Shown here: one piece after another, positions 50,386 to 59,917 of the stretch
How the letters are laid out: the number at the start of each line of letters is the position of its first letter
Position numbering within the stretch: position 1 is the first letter of the stretch
Source: Polaribacter reichenbachii
Lineage (GTDB): Bacteria; Bacteroidota; Bacteroidia; Flavobacteriales; Flavobacteriaceae
Length of the DNA stretch: 64,000 nt
NCBI RefSeq assembly: GCF_001975665.1
Contig: NZ_CP019419.1
Coordinates: 2,773,501 to 2,837,500 of the forward strand
Direction: 5' to 3'
The notes under the pieces: generated by a model
What the model was told of the DNA's origin: nothing
The model's input: the letters and a program-made list of their open reading frames with translations, nothing else
Databases searched by the model: none
Translations under genes and position numbers: made by a program

Positions 50386-52791
50386 CTAGTATTTTATTTT
50401 TATTTTAAAATTAAAATTCCTACCTAATTCATCAGCAAAATATCTTAATCTGTTTAAGTGTTCTCTGTAAGAAACATCAAACAAATTTTCGATATTAAAT
50501 TCTAATTCTAAACTTCCTTTATTAAATGCCTTAAAAACGGCAGAAGTGTTTAAATTGAATAATGAATAAGCAGGTGGTGTAGAACTAATGTCTACAAATA
50601 CATCTTCTTGCGCAATAGCATTAAATGTATAAAAATTGTAATCTGGGTATCGTTTTTGTTGTAAAACCGATTTATGTGTTAAACTAATTTTTAGATTGTT
50701 TAACGCATTGTTTGTATAAGAAATACGATTACTAAAATTGGTAGCAGGCATATGTATTAAAGGAATATCATCTGAAATATTATTACCTCGTAATAAACTT
50801 AAGCTTCCTTTATAATCGAACTTGCTGTTAATTTTTTTGTTTACGTCTAAATCAACTCCAAAAATCTGTGCATTAATCTGGTTGTATTGCCAAACAGGAA
50901 ATGCGCCTCTAATTGTTGTTGTAATTCCTACAGGTATTAATTGAATATAATTACGAATATGTTTAAAATATGGGCTAACAGAAAATCCGAAATCATCTGA
51001 ATTTTTCTCTAAAGAAATGGCAAATTTATTAGCAGTTTCTTTTTCCATAGTTAATAAACCTATTTCTATTCTAGCTGCACTATGATGCAAACCATCACTA
51101 AATAATTCTGACGGATTTGGCACTCGCGAGGCTAAACCATAATTCACTAATAAAGACAAATTATTATCAAATTGCTTAGCTAAACCTAAACTTGTAGAAA
51201 TATTATGATAAGAAAAATTCGGATTTGTAGGAATGTCTGTTCCATCAACATCACCAGTTTCAAATTCAGGGAATAATTCGTCGTAGTTATACGTTTCGCG
51301 CCAATCTGTAACATTATATTCTTTTTGGGCATCTATTCTAGAAAAATCATAACGAACTCCTGCACTTACCTTAGTAGACTCGTTAATATCGTAATTTCCT
51401 ATAATGTAAGTACCAAAATCATATTTGTCGTAATCAGGAATTAAAGGACTTGTGCCTGTGCCAGCGACTGCATCATTTTGCTGATAACGTGCTAAAATAC
51501 CAGTGTTAATTTTTAAATTATCTGAATAATCTATTTGTAAATCTGTTTGTAAACTATTTGTAAATAATCGTAAATCTATTACAGGAGTATTACTTAAATC
51601 TCCTCTTCGTAAATCAAATTCTTTACGTCTATTAATTTGAAAATCGTATTGAACAGTTAATTTTCCAAAACCTTTAAAACGTTTATAGGCTTCTATTTTT
51701 CCTAAATGATGTAAAATAGATTGTTTTGGAAAAGTAATATCATAAGAAAAGTCTTCAATAACTCTTGGTTCTTGGCTGTTTATAGCGTTAACGAGATCAT
51801 TTACATTACCAATATGTGAGGATTGTAAAATGGCAAATTCATTATCTACATAACTATAATAAGCGTCAAAACCTTTTTCAAAACTATTGTAACCAAATCT
51901 AAACGATGCATTTTTACTAATGGTTCCACTATTTGTAAGGTAATAATCGGGTGCTTTAAAATCTCCAAACTGTTTGTAATTCATCTGAATTTTTCCATAA
52001 AAACCAGATTCGTATGTTTTTACAATTTCTGAATTTATATTACCACCTAAACCGTTTGAATTAAATGAAACTAAGGTGCTCCCAAAAAGGCTATCTTTAA
52101 TAGCGTATTTTTTAGGTTTAATTAGTATCATACCTCCAATAGCATCACTACCATACTTTAACGTATTTGCACCTTTTATAACTTCAATACTGTTATTTGC
52201 ATTAATGTCTATATTTGGTGCGTGTTCATCTCCCCATTCTTGGTCAAACATTCTTACATTATTGTTAATAATCAAGAGTCTGCTACTGTGTAAACCGTGA
52301 ATCATTGGTTTTACAATAGTGTTACCTGTGTTTAATGAAGATACTCCACTTACGTTTTTTAAAGCATCACCTAAAGACTTGTCAGAATATTCTTCTAATA
52401 CATTTTTTTTGATAGATTGCTCAATACTAGTAGCTTCTGTTTTAAAATTTGTTTTTACAACTACCTCATTTAGTTCTTCTAAATGATGCTCTAACAAAAT
52501 TTCTTTATATAAATTTTGATTGATGGTAATGGTCAAATTTTTAGTTTCACAAGCTATATGCTGTACTTCGATTACCAATTCTCCTTTGCATAAATTTTTA
52601 AACTGAAACTCACCTTTATGATTTGTAGAGGTATATTTGTTTAAATTTTTTATGTGAACAGATGCACCAAAAATTGGTGTATTGTTATGGAAATCAGTAA
52701 TTTTCCCTTTAAGAGTAAAGGTGCAATCTTGCGCCATTGTATTTGTGGTAAGACAAATAGCAATAACACAATAACAAAATAATTTTATCAT
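50386..52791 (-). CDS. TonB-dependent receptor, ZnuD-like metal uptake
   Basis: 801 aa. Signal peptide, a CarboxypepD_reg-like domain (~22-105), then the TonB plug (~115-225) with LEELNEVVV and IIDGLH-type HGLHSSRLLIINNNVRMFDQEWG, and the barrel to the C-terminal aromatic residue. The RMFDQEWGDEHAPNID segment matches the plug of ZnuD-type zinc receptors, and the barrel extracellular loops are rich in His and Asp. It is flanked by a His/Asp-rich lipoprotein and a small His/Cys protein. Zinc is the best guess. Confidence 0.92.
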   Translation of the reverse strand: MIKLFCYCVIAICLTTNTMAQDCTFTLKGKITDFHNNTPIFGASVHIKNLNKYTSTNHKGEFQFKNLCKGELVIEVQHIACETKNLTITINQNLYKEILLEHHLEELNEVVVKTNFKTEATSIEQSIKKNVLEEYSDKSLGDALKNVSGVSSLNTGNTIVKPMIHGLHSSRLLIINNNVRMFDQEWGDEHAPNIDINANNSIEVIKGANTLKYGSDAIGGMILIKPKKYAIKDSLFGSTLVSFNSNGLGGNINSEIVKTYESGFYGKIQMNYKQFGDFKAPDYYLTNSGTISKNASFRFGYNSFEKGFDAYYSYVDNEFAILQSSHIGNVNDLVNAINSQEPRVIEDFSYDITFPKQSILHHLGKIEAYKRFKGFGKLTVQYDFQINRRKEFDLRRGDLSNTPVIDLRLFTNSLQTDLQIDYSDNLKINTGILARYQQNDAVAGTGTSPLIPDYDKYDFGTYIIGNYDINESTKVSAGVRYDFSRIDAQKEYNVTDWRETYNYDELFPEFETGDVDGTDIPTNPNFSYHNISTSLGLAKQFDNNLSLLVNYGLASRVPNPSELFSDGLHHSAARIEIGLLTMEKETANKFAISLEKNSDDFGFSVSPYFKHIRNYIQLIPVGITTTIRGAFPVWQYNQINAQIFGVDLDVNKKINSKFDYKGSLSLLRGNNISDDIPLIHMPATNFSNRISYTNNALNNLKISLTHKSVLQQKRYPDYNFYTFNAIAQEDVFVDISSTPPAYSLFNLNTSAVFKAFNKGSLELEFNIENLFDVSYREHLNRLRYFADELGRNFNFKIKIKY

Positions 52792-52827
52792 TGTTTATTC
52801 TTAAGATTTAAATTAATAGCGTTTAAT

Positions 52828-53058
52828 TTAAACCGATAAAGGTGGCCCTCTTAAAGAAAATGATAATTGATGATGATTTTTTAAGTAATAATATTGCTCG
52901 CTATTAAAATCAATAATAATAGCTTCTGAAAGTATGTTAGGTAAATCTAGAGTTAATAAAGCAGTACTATGCTTTATTAAATGTACTTTACAATCAATAT
53001 CTTTTTTATGTACATGTTGCTCAATTTTAGAATTACAAACAGCGTGTTCGTGATTCAT
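52828..53058 (-). CDS. Small His/Cys-rich protein, start uncertain
   Basis: 76 aa from the only in-frame ATG (53058). It is rich in His (NHEHAVC, EQHVHKK, KNHHQ) and ends in SLRGPPLSV. I recognise this RGPP-ending protein as a small family often found upstream of flavobacterial TonB metal receptors; its members begin with a hydrophobic helix. Here the helix (KKHIGIVLLVIFLLPLVLDS) is encoded in the same frame upstream to about 53133, with no ATG, GTG or TTG before it. Start is by non-standard AUA/AUU, or the start codon has mutated. It precedes the receptor in the same direction by 36 nt. Confidence 0.7.
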   Translation of the reverse strand: MNHEHAVCNSKIEQHVHKKDIDCKVHLIKHSTALLTLDLPNILSEAIIIDFNSEQYYYLKNHHQLSFSLRGPPLSV

Positions 53059-53143
53059 AAAATCGTGTATTGAATCAAGTACTAATGGTAATAAGAATAT
53101 TACTAGTAAAACAATACCTATATGTTTTTTTATATTCTTGATA

Positions 53144-53914
53144 TTAATTGTTCTTTTTACGTGCTTTTAAATTTAGCATTTCTACACCTAACGAAAATGC
53201 GATTGCAAAGTACAAATAACCTTTAGGAATAGCACCTACAGTTTTGTTAAAAAATTTAGTGTGCGATAAATGTGCACCTTCTGTAATTAGCATAAACCCA
53301 ATTAAAATAAGAAAAGAAAGTGCTAACATTTGTATTGTTGGGTTTCTGTTTACAAATTTATTGATGGGTTGAGAGAAAATCATCATAATAATAATCGAAA
53401 CAATTACAGCAATTATCATAATAATTAATGCGCCATCAATTCCGTTTGTCATACCAACAGCAGTAAGAATACTATCAAAAGAAAAAACAATATCAATTAA
53501 AATAATTTGAATAATTACACTTTTAAAAGAAATTACTTTTGGTGAATTTATAACCTGCTCTTCATTGGTATGTTCTACTTTTTCTCTTATTTCTTTGGTG
53601 CTTTTATATAATAAAAATATTCCTCCTAAAAATAAGATAAGGCTTTGCCCAGTTAAGCCTGTTTTAAACCAACTAATATCAACAATATAAAAAGGATCTT
53701 TTAAAGCAATTAAATAAGACACGCTAAAAAGCAATGCAATTCTAGTTATCATTGCTAAAGCTAAACCTAATAATGTGGCTTTTTTAACTTGGTTTTCTGG
53801 TAATTTATTAGCGGAAATAGATATGAAAATTATATTATCTATACCTAAAATAATCTCTAAAAAAGTAAGTGTTAGCAAAGAAACCCAAGTTTCTGCTTGT
53901 AAAAATATTTCCAT
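53144..53914 (-). CDS. TerC-family integral membrane protein
   Basis: 256 aa with seven hydrophobic segments. The metal-site motifs are LGIDNIIFISISANKLP near the N-terminus and DIVFSFDSILTAVGMT in the middle. TerC/Alx proteins have been linked to manganese export and tellurium resistance. It lies in the metal-themed cluster. Its ATG directly follows the stop of the upstream lipoprotein gene. Confidence 0.92.
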   Translation of the reverse strand: MEIFLQAETWVSLLTLTFLEIILGIDNIIFISISANKLPENQVKKATLLGLALAMITRIALLFSVSYLIALKDPFYIVDISWFKTGLTGQSLILFLGGIFLLYKSTKEIREKVEHTNEEQVINSPKVISFKSVIIQIILIDIVFSFDSILTAVGMTNGIDGALIIMIIAVIVSIIIMMIFSQPINKFVNRNPTIQMLALSFLILIGFMLITEGAHLSHTKFFNKTVGAIPKGYLYFAIAFSLGVEMLNLKARKKNN

Positions 53915-54334
53915 TTATTTTACTTTAATTACTGTACCAGATTTTTTAAATTTAGAGAAACCAATTTTAACTGTAAAATCGTAAGAGTTTTCTCTAAATT
54001 TATTAATTTGAATGTACATAGGATCTTTTTGTAAACTATTTTTTGGGTTGATATACTTTAAAGTATAAAAGAAATTATTTTTCCATTCAATAGATAAAGT
54101 ATCAATCTGATCTCCATATTTACTAATCTGAATGCTATCTTTTCTGATAATTGTTTCTTTTACAAAATCTTTACCAGCAGGAATTTCGAAAACACCTTCT
54201 TTAAATCGATTAGAACTGTCTTTAAAAGATGGTTTACACGATAAAAAGAAAATAGAAGTGGTTATAAATAGAAAAAACAATAAGCTTTTTTTATTGATTA
54301 AATTATAGAAATGTACAGATCTATTTTCTTTCAT
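53915..54334 (-). CDS. Small lipoprotein, unknown function, upstream of terC
   Basis: 139 aa. The N-terminal stretch ends in FITTSIFFLSC (Cys33, preceded by a basic region KENRSVHFYNLINKK), a lipobox after an unusually long n-region. The mature part is beta-rich with IPAGKDFVKE and a basic end (FSKFKKSGTVIKVK). No family is recognised. Stop and TerC start are adjacent (TAAATG), so they are one transcriptional unit. Confidence 0.75.
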   Translation of the reverse strand: MKENRSVHFYNLINKKSLLFFLFITTSIFFLSCKPSFKDSSNRFKEGVFEIPAGKDFVKETIIRKDSIQISKYGDQIDTLSIEWKNNFFYTLKYINPKNSLQKDPMYIQINKFRENSYDFTVKIGFSKFKKSGTVIKVK

Positions 54335-54364
54335 CGTGTTTTCTTTATCTTATATTTTAAAAAC

Positions 54365-55708
54365 TTATATTCCTGTGTAATTACTTGGTGTAATTGCTTT
54401 TAATTCTGCTTTAATTTCATCAGAAACTTCTAATGTATCAATAAAATTAGCAATAGAATTTTGATTGATTTTCTCGTTTGTTCTCGTTAATCCTTTTAAA
54501 GCTTCATAAGGATTAGGATACGCTTCTCTTCTTAAAATTGTTTGAATAGCCTCGGCAACAACTGCCCAGTTATTTTCTAAATCTTGCTCAAATTTTTCTT
54601 TGTTTAGCAATAATTTATTTAAACCTTTTAAGGTTGATGTAAACGCAATAATTGTATGACCAAAAGGTACACCAACATTACGTAAAACAGTACTATCTGT
54701 TAAATCTCTTTGTAAACGAGAAACAGGTAATTTTGCAGAAAGGTGTTCAAAAATTGCATTTGCAATTCCTAAATTTCCTTCAGAATTTTCAAAATCAATA
54801 GGATTTACTTTGTGTGGCATAGCAGAAGAACCAACTTCGCCAGCTTTAATTTTCTGTTTAAAATAATCCATAGAAACATAGGTCCAGAAATCTCTGTCTA
54901 AATCTATGATAATTGTGTTGATACGTTTTAAAGTATCAAACAAAGCAGCCATATGATCGTAATGTTCTATTTGTGTTGTTGGAAAAGAGTGTTGTAAACC
55001 TAATTTTTCTTGTACAAAATCAGTTCCAAAAGTTTTCCAATCAATAGAAGAATATGCCACTTTATGTGCGTTAAAATTACCAGTTGCTCCACCAAATTTG
55101 GCAGCACTTGGTATATCATTCAGTAAATTAAATTGTTCTTTTAAACGAGTAACAAAAACATCTACTTCTTTACCCAATCTTGTTGGCGATGCTGGTTGTC
55201 CATGCGTTCTTGCCAACATAGAAATGTCTTTCCATTCAATTACTAATTCTTGTAATTTTTCTACAACTTCAAAATAATGAGGCACAAAAACATCGTTCAT
55301 TGCTTCTTTAATAGATAAAGGAATTGCAGTGTTATTAATGTCTTGTGATGTTAATCCAAAATGGATAAACTCTTTATCTTTTTGTAAACCTAAAGCATCG
55401 AATTTTTCTTTGATAAAATACTCAACCGCTTTTACATCGTGATTAGTAATTTTCTCAATATCTTTTATTTTTTGAGCATCTTCTGCAGTAAAATCTGTAT
55501 AAATTTTACGTAAATCACTAAATAAATCAGTATTAAAATCTGCTAATTGAGGCAAAGGAACTTCGCACAAAGCAATAAAATATTCAATTTCTACACGAAC
55601 TCTATACTTTATTAGAGCTTCTTCAGAAAAATAATTAGCTAATTTTGATATTTTACCTCTGTAACGTCCATCAATAGGAGAGATGGCATTTAATTGTGAT
55701 AATTCCAT
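54365..55708 (-). CDS. purB: Adenylosuccinate lyase
   Basis: 447 aa, fumarase/aspartase superfamily enzyme of purine synthesis. Signatures are FGLTSQDINNTAIP, RTHGQPASPTRLGKE, catalytic loop GSSAMPHKVNPIDFEN, and RDLTDSTVLRN. Its length is normal for Bacteroidota PurB. A TATTTTTG -7 element lies 22 nt upstream. Confidence 0.97.
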   Translation of the reverse strand: MELSQLNAISPIDGRYRGKISKLANYFSEEALIKYRVRVEIEYFIALCEVPLPQLADFNTDLFSDLRKIYTDFTAEDAQKIKDIEKITNHDVKAVEYFIKEKFDALGLQKDKEFIHFGLTSQDINNTAIPLSIKEAMNDVFVPHYFEVVEKLQELVIEWKDISMLARTHGQPASPTRLGKEVDVFVTRLKEQFNLLNDIPSAAKFGGATGNFNAHKVAYSSIDWKTFGTDFVQEKLGLQHSFPTTQIEHYDHMAALFDTLKRINTIIIDLDRDFWTYVSMDYFKQKIKAGEVGSSAMPHKVNPIDFENSEGNLGIANAIFEHLSAKLPVSRLQRDLTDSTVLRNVGVPFGHTIIAFTSTLKGLNKLLLNKEKFEQDLENNWAVVAEAIQTILRREAYPNPYEALKGLTRTNEKINQNSIANFIDTLEVSDEIKAELKAITPSNYTGI

Positions 55709-55730
55709 TTTTTAGTTCTGTTGTTAACTG

Positions 55731-55738
55731 CAAAAATA
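55731..55738 (-). promoter_or_regulatory. -7 element of purB
   Basis: TATTTTTG on the minus strand, 22 nt before the purB ATG. Confidence 0.5.
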
Positions 55739-55960
55739 GGTATTTCAGCAGATTTATACTGTTTTTTTAGACACGAATTTATCTAATTTCACAAAAATAA
55801 AATCTTCAAATATAAACTTTTAATAAGCTACAAATTCACAATTTTTTCTTTTTTCAAGTTGATGATATTTTTAAGTGATAAATTTCTCAAAGATTCTAAA
55901 TAAAATTAGAACATTAAGGTGTTTACAATAAAAAAAATGAGAAATTAATGAAATTCGTGC

Positions 55961-56503
55961 CTACTTTGCACGTTTTGCCATCAAAGCTAAAATAAATTTT
56001 CCACGAGCTTTACAACCTTTACTTTCGTGAATAATTTTAGTTTCTATTAAATGCTTTAATTCTGGATGTACCCAATCTTTTTCTAATCCGAAAAAATACA
56101 AAGTATTCATTGTGTACGCTCTAACTGCAATTTTTTGAGGTGTAATTAACCAATCAAAACCAGTTTCAATAATTGTGTTTATGTGATTATCAGTTAAATG
56201 TGTTTTAACTTCATTGGCTTTTTTAGAATAGTAAGCATTTGCCAAATGTTCACAAATTTTTGCACAAGGTCTTATTGCGCTATCAAAAGTAAGATGGGCA
56301 ATATTTTTGGTAAACTCATCTAAATGCGGAATAATCAAATTTAAATGATGATGAGTGCAAATCCATTCTAAAATCCAAGCCGCTTTTATAGATATTTTAT
56401 CATCAACCTTAAAAGTGATTGTAACCAAATCTTTGAATAAATTTTGATTTTTTAACACAATATCAGCCACTCTTTGTCGGTTTTCCCTTTTAGGGTTTTC
56501 CAT
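55961..56503 (-). CDS. Helical HEAT-like protein, unknown function
   Basis: 180 aa from ATG 56503 (MENPKRENRQRVADIVL); a longer form from 56539 is possible. All-helical, with repeated helical hairpins (FKVDDKISIKAAWILEWIC, HLDEFTKNIAHLTFDSAIRPC, IAVRAYTMNTLYFFG) resembling HEAT repeats. It has no PurB catalytic motifs, although similar flavobacterial proteins are often labelled adenylosuccinate lyase; the neighbouring purB is the genuine one. The gap of 252 nt to purB contains only the purB promoter and A/T-rich sequence. Confidence 0.72.
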   Translation of the reverse strand: MENPKRENRQRVADIVLKNQNLFKDLVTITFKVDDKISIKAAWILEWICTHHHLNLIIPHLDEFTKNIAHLTFDSAIRPCAKICEHLANAYYSKKANEVKTHLTDNHINTIIETGFDWLITPQKIAVRAYTMNTLYFFGLEKDWVHPELKHLIETKIIHESKGCKARGKFILALMAKRAK

Positions 56504-56580
56504 ATTGTTGAGTTGTTCTGTTAAAAAAATAATACTCATTTTTGGTATGATTAATGTATATTTACTCTAAAATTTTTGCA

Positions 56581-57294
56581 ATGCTAAATATAAAAAGATT
56601 GGGTTTTGTTTTTGTGTTTTTAACTTGTTTTTTTTCAAGTATAAATATTAATGCACAGAAAATAAATCAGTTTGATGCGAATAAGAAAAGAACTGGAATT
56701 TGGAAAAAATATCACCCAAACAAAAGAATTCGTTATACAGGTCAGTTTATGAACGGAAAAGAAGTAGGTGTTTTTAAGTTTTACGACATTACTGATTCCA
56801 GAAATCCAACAATTATTAAAACTTTTTCTGCCACAAGCGATTCTGTAGCTGTGTCTTTTTATTCGATAAATGGTATTTTAAAAAGCAAGGGAATTTTTAT
56901 CGGTAAAAAAAGAGTAGGAGTCTGGAAATATTTCTTTGCTGATGGTAAACTAATGTCTAAAGAATTTTATATTGATGGTAAATTAGAGGGTGAGTTGGTT
57001 AATTATTATCCGAATGGAAAACCAGCAGAAATCTCAATTTATAGAGCAGGTTTAAAAAACGGATTATCTCAAAAATACTCAAGTAAAGGTATTTTAATTG
57101 AAGAGTTAATGTATCAAAATAATAAACCAAATGGAATTGCCAAATACTTTGAATTAACAGGTATTCTAAAAGAAAAAGGAGTTTACAAAGACGGCAAAAG
57201 ATTTGGGAAATGGGAGTTTTATTTGGATGGAGAAATGGCTTCTGAAGAAGAAAATAAAAAGAAAAAAACGTTTACTAAAACTAAAAAGAACTAA
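56581..57294 (+). CDS. Exported MORN-repeat protein
   Basis: 237 aa from ATG 56581, start of a signal peptide (MLNIKRLGFVFVFLTCFFSS, then INAQ). The body is about seven MORN-like repeats of ~23 residues (YTGQFMNGKEVGVFKFYD, SKGIFIGKKRVGVWKYFFAD, KGVYKDGKRFGKWEFYLDG). The similar YwqK family is often labelled antitoxin, but the repeats alone do not support this and there is no toxin gene beside it. The C-terminus is a Lys tail. The role is unknown. Confidence 0.82.
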   Translation: MLNIKRLGFVFVFLTCFFSSININAQKINQFDANKKRTGIWKKYHPNKRIRYTGQFMNGKEVGVFKFYDITDSRNPTIIKTFSATSDSVAVSFYSINGILKSKGIFIGKKRVGVWKYFFADGKLMSKEFYIDGKLEGELVNYYPNGKPAEISIYRAGLKNGLSQKYSSKGILIEELMYQNNKPNGIAKYFELTGILKEKGVYKDGKRFGKWEFYLDGEMASEEENKKKKTFTKTKKN

Positions 57295-57362
57295 TCTTAA
57301 TATTATAAGGTAAACTAATCTTATAATCAATTCTTTCAATTTATAGTTCACTTACAAAGTCG

Positions 57363-57370
57363 TAACTTTG
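57363..57370 (+). promoter_or_regulatory. -7 element of mnmA
   Basis: TAACTTTG, 18 nt before the mnmA ATG. Confidence 0.5.
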
Positions 57371-57388
57371 CATCCTCAAAAATAAAAA

Positions 57389-58576
57389 ATGAAACGAGTA
57401 GTTGTTGGTCTTTCTGGTGGAGTAGATTCTAGTGTAACAGCCCATTTGTTAAAAGAACAGGGTTATGAAGTTATTGGGCTTTTTATGAAAAATTGGCACG
57501 ATGATTCTGTAACTATTTCAAACGAATGCCCTTGGTTAGAAGATAGTAATGATGCAATGATTGTTGCAGAAAAATTAGGTATTCCTTTTCAAGTAGTAGA
57601 TTTAAGTGCACAATACAAAGAACGTATTGTAGATTATATGTTCGATGAATATTCTAAAGGTAGAACTCCAAACCCTGATGTACTTTGTAACAGAGAAATT
57701 AAGTTTGATGTTTTTATGGATATTGCACTAAAACTAGGAGCAGATTACGTGGCAACTGGTCATTATTGTAGAAAAGGCGAAGAAATTATAGATGGTAAAT
57801 CCGTTTATAAATTATTCGCAGGTAAAGACAATAACAAAGATCAATCTTATTTTTTATGTCAATTATCGCAAGAACAATTGGCAAAAGCATTATTTCCAAT
57901 AGGCGAATTAACAAAACCAGAAGTTAGAGAAATAGCAAAAGAAGCAGATTTAATTACAGCCGAAAAGAAAGACAGCCAAGGTTTATGTTTTATTGGTAAA
58001 GTACGTTTGCCAGAATTTTTACAGCAAAAATTACAACCAAAAGCAGGTGAGATAGTTACGATTCCTGCGGATTTTAATGCGTATGTAAAAGAACATCCGA
58101 AGTTTGAAAATAAAGAAGAAGAGCTTAACTATTTTGCAACAAAATTTTCTTACAACAAAGAAGATGGTAAAGTTGTAGGTAAACATCAAGGAGCACATTA
58201 TTTTACGAAAGGACAACGTAAAGGATTAAACGTTGGTGGTACCAAAGAGGCTTTATATGTTATTGAAACTGATGTAAATGAAAATGTAATTTACACTGGA
58301 GAAGGTAAAAATCACGCTGGTTTATACAGAAATGTATTGTTTGTTTCTAATGATGAAATGCATTGGATTCGTGAAGATTTAACGTTAAAATCTGGAGAAA
58401 CAATGCAAGTTGATGCCAGAATTAGATACAGACAAAAATTAGAAAATGCTACTTTACACAAAGTTGATGCTGGTTTGTATGTAGAATTTGATAACAAACA
58501 ATCTGCAATACAAGAAGGGCAATTTGTGGCTTGGTATAAAAATGAAGAATTGTTAGGTTCTGGAGTTATTTCGTAA
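57389..58576 (+). CDS. mnmA: tRNA-specific 2-thiouridylase
   Basis: 395 aa. Thiolates U34 of tRNA-Lys, -Glu and -Gln. PP-loop [13 protein letters not shown], catalytic cysteines in [12 protein letters not shown] and [14 protein letters not shown] and the C-terminal barrel [16 protein letters not shown] are present. The length is larger than E. coli MnmA because of an insertion in the middle (~240-260), common in Bacteroidota. It is followed 9 nt later by the nitronate-monooxygenase-like gene. Confidence 0.96.
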   Translation: MKRVVVGLSGGVDSSVTAHLLKEQGYEVIGLFMKNWHDDSVTISNECPWLEDSNDAMIVAEKLGIPFQVVDLSAQYKERIVDYMFDEYSKGRTPNPDVLCNREIKFDVFMDIALKLGADYVATGHYCRKGEEIIDGKSVYKLFAGKDNNKDQSYFLCQLSQEQLAKALFPIGELTKPEVREIAKEADLITAEKKDSQGLCFIGKVRLPEFLQQKLQPKAGEIVTIPADFNAYVKEHPKFENKEEELNYFATKFSYNKEDGKVVGKHQGAHYFTKGQRKGLNVGGTKEALYVIETDVNENVIYTGEGKNHAGLYRNVLFVSNDEMHWIREDLTLKSGETMQVDARIRYRQKLENATLHKVDAGLYVEFDNKQSAIQEGQFVAWYKNEELLGSGVIS

Positions 58577-58585
58577 CTTCGTTTA

Positions 58586-59527
58586 ATGACAAATAAAATC
58601 ACTCAACTTTTTAATATTAAATACCCTGTTATTCAAGGAGGAATGGTTTGGGTTTCTGGTTATAAACTAGCTTCTGCAGTTTCTAATGCAGGTGGTTTAG
58701 GCTTAATTGGTGCAGGTTCTATGTATCCTGATGTTTTAAGAGAACATATAAAAAAATGTAAAAAAGCAACAGACAAACCTTTTGGTGTAAATGTACCTAT
58801 GTTGTATCCTCAGATTGAGGAAATTATGAATATTATTGTTGAAGAAGAAGTCAAGATTGTTTTTACATCCGCAGGAAATCCGAAAACGTGGACCGCTTTT
58901 TTAAAGGAAAAAGGAATTACTGTAGTACACGTTGTAAGTTCTGTAAAATTTGCCTTAAAAGCAGAAGCTGCTGGTGTAGATGCCATTGTTTGTGAAGGTT
59001 TTGAAGCTGGAGGACATAATGGTCGTGAAGAAACTACCACGTTTACTTTAATACCTATGGTTAAGGAAGCTGTAAAAATTCCTGTAATGGCTGCTGGCGG
59101 AATTGCAACAGGAAAAGGAATGTTAGCTGCAATGGTTTTAGGTGCAGATGGAGTACAAATTGGTAGTAGATTTGCTGCAACAGAAGAGTCTTCTGCTCAC
59201 ATTAATTTTAAAAATAGTATTGTTGATGTTAAAGATGGTGATACACATTTAACTTTAAAAGAATTGGCTCCTGTTCGTTTGATAAAAAATAAGTTTTACC
59301 AAAAACTACAAGAATTATATCTACAAAACCCAACAAAAGAACAATTGATAGAATTATTGGGTAGAGCAAGAGCAAAAAAAGGAATTTTTGAAGGAGATGT
59401 AGAAAATGGAGAGCTAGAAATAGGACAGATTGCAGGCTTAATTCACAATATAAAACCGGCAAAACAAGTTTTAGAAGAAATTATTGCTGAATTTAATGCT
59501 GTTAAAGCTACTGTTAGTAAGCTTTAA
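58586..59527 (+). CDS. Nitronate monooxygenase-like FMN enzyme
   Basis: 313 aa, FMN-dependent TIM barrel of the 2-nitropropane dioxygenase family. PVIQGGMVWVSGYKLASAVSNAGGLG, FEAGGHNGR (catalytic His) and GADGVQIGSRFAATEES (FMN phosphate site) are present. It can also be the enoyl-ACP reductase FabK-like branch; the sequence does not resolve this. It probably shares the mnmA transcript. Confidence 0.9.
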   Translation: MTNKITQLFNIKYPVIQGGMVWVSGYKLASAVSNAGGLGLIGAGSMYPDVLREHIKKCKKATDKPFGVNVPMLYPQIEEIMNIIVEEEVKIVFTSAGNPKTWTAFLKEKGITVVHVVSSVKFALKAEAAGVDAIVCEGFEAGGHNGREETTTFTLIPMVKEAVKIPVMAAGGIATGKGMLAAMVLGADGVQIGSRFAATEESSAHINFKNSIVDVKDGDTHLTLKELAPVRLIKNKFYQKLQELYLQNPTKEQLIELLGRARAKKGIFEGDVENGELEIGQIAGLIHNIKPAKQVLEEIIAEFNAVKATVSKL

Positions 59528-59580
59528 GCATTTAAATAAAAGAAAATTAAATATTTAGGGCTTTCTAATATTATTGGCAC

Positions 59581-59588
59581 TATCTTTG
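59581..59588 (+). promoter_or_regulatory. -7 element of the cold-shock gene
   Basis: TATCTTTG, 54 nt before the ATG, leaving an untranslated leader of about 48 nt that could carry cold-responsive structure. Confidence 0.5.
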
Positions 59589-59642
59589 CAACTTAAATAA
59601 ACGTTGTTAGGAATTAATTTAACAACACAATAATTTTTTATA

Positions 59643-59834
59643 ATGAATAAAGGTACCGTAAAATTTTTCAATGAATCTAAAGGATTTGGATTTATCACTG
59701 AAGAAGGAACAAACAAAGAACATTTTGTACATGTGTCAGGATTAGTTGACGAAATTCGTGAAAACGATGAAGTTGAATTCGACTTACAAGATGGAAGAAA
59801 AGGATTAAACGCAGTAAACGTAAGAGTTTTATAA
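59643..59834 (+). CDS. Cold-shock-domain protein
   Basis: 63 aa CspA-type RNA/DNA-binding OB fold. RNP1 KGFGFI and RNP2 HFVHVSG are both intact. It is monocistronic with its own -7 box and terminator, as typical of csp genes. Confidence 0.95.
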   Translation: MNKGTVKFFNESKGFGFITEEGTNKEHFVHVSGLVDEIRENDEVEFDLQDGRKGLNAVNVRVL

Positions 59835-59862
59835 TTATATATTGCTAGTTAAATTTTTATCT

Positions 59863-59893
59863 AAAAGCCTATCAAATTTTGATAGGCTTTTTT
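59863..59893 (+). terminator. Cold-shock gene terminator
   Basis: Stem AAAGCCTATCA/TGATAGGCTTT with a short A/T loop and T-run, 29 nt past the stop. Confidence 0.88.
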
Positions 59894-59917
59894 TATTTTT
59901 ATAATTAAATGTTATTT

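Noticed and set aside
55956..55972. CGTGC/GCACG palindrome around the stop of the HEAT-like gene as a terminator
   Set aside because: The stem is only 5 bp and there is no U-run on the transcribed strand.
55961..56503. A second adenylosuccinate lyase
   Set aside because: At 180 aa it has none of the lyase signature motifs; the genuine purB is next door.
56581..57294. Antitoxin of a toxin-antitoxin pair (YwqK label)
   Set aside because: It has a signal peptide and MORN-like repeats only; no toxin gene is adjacent.
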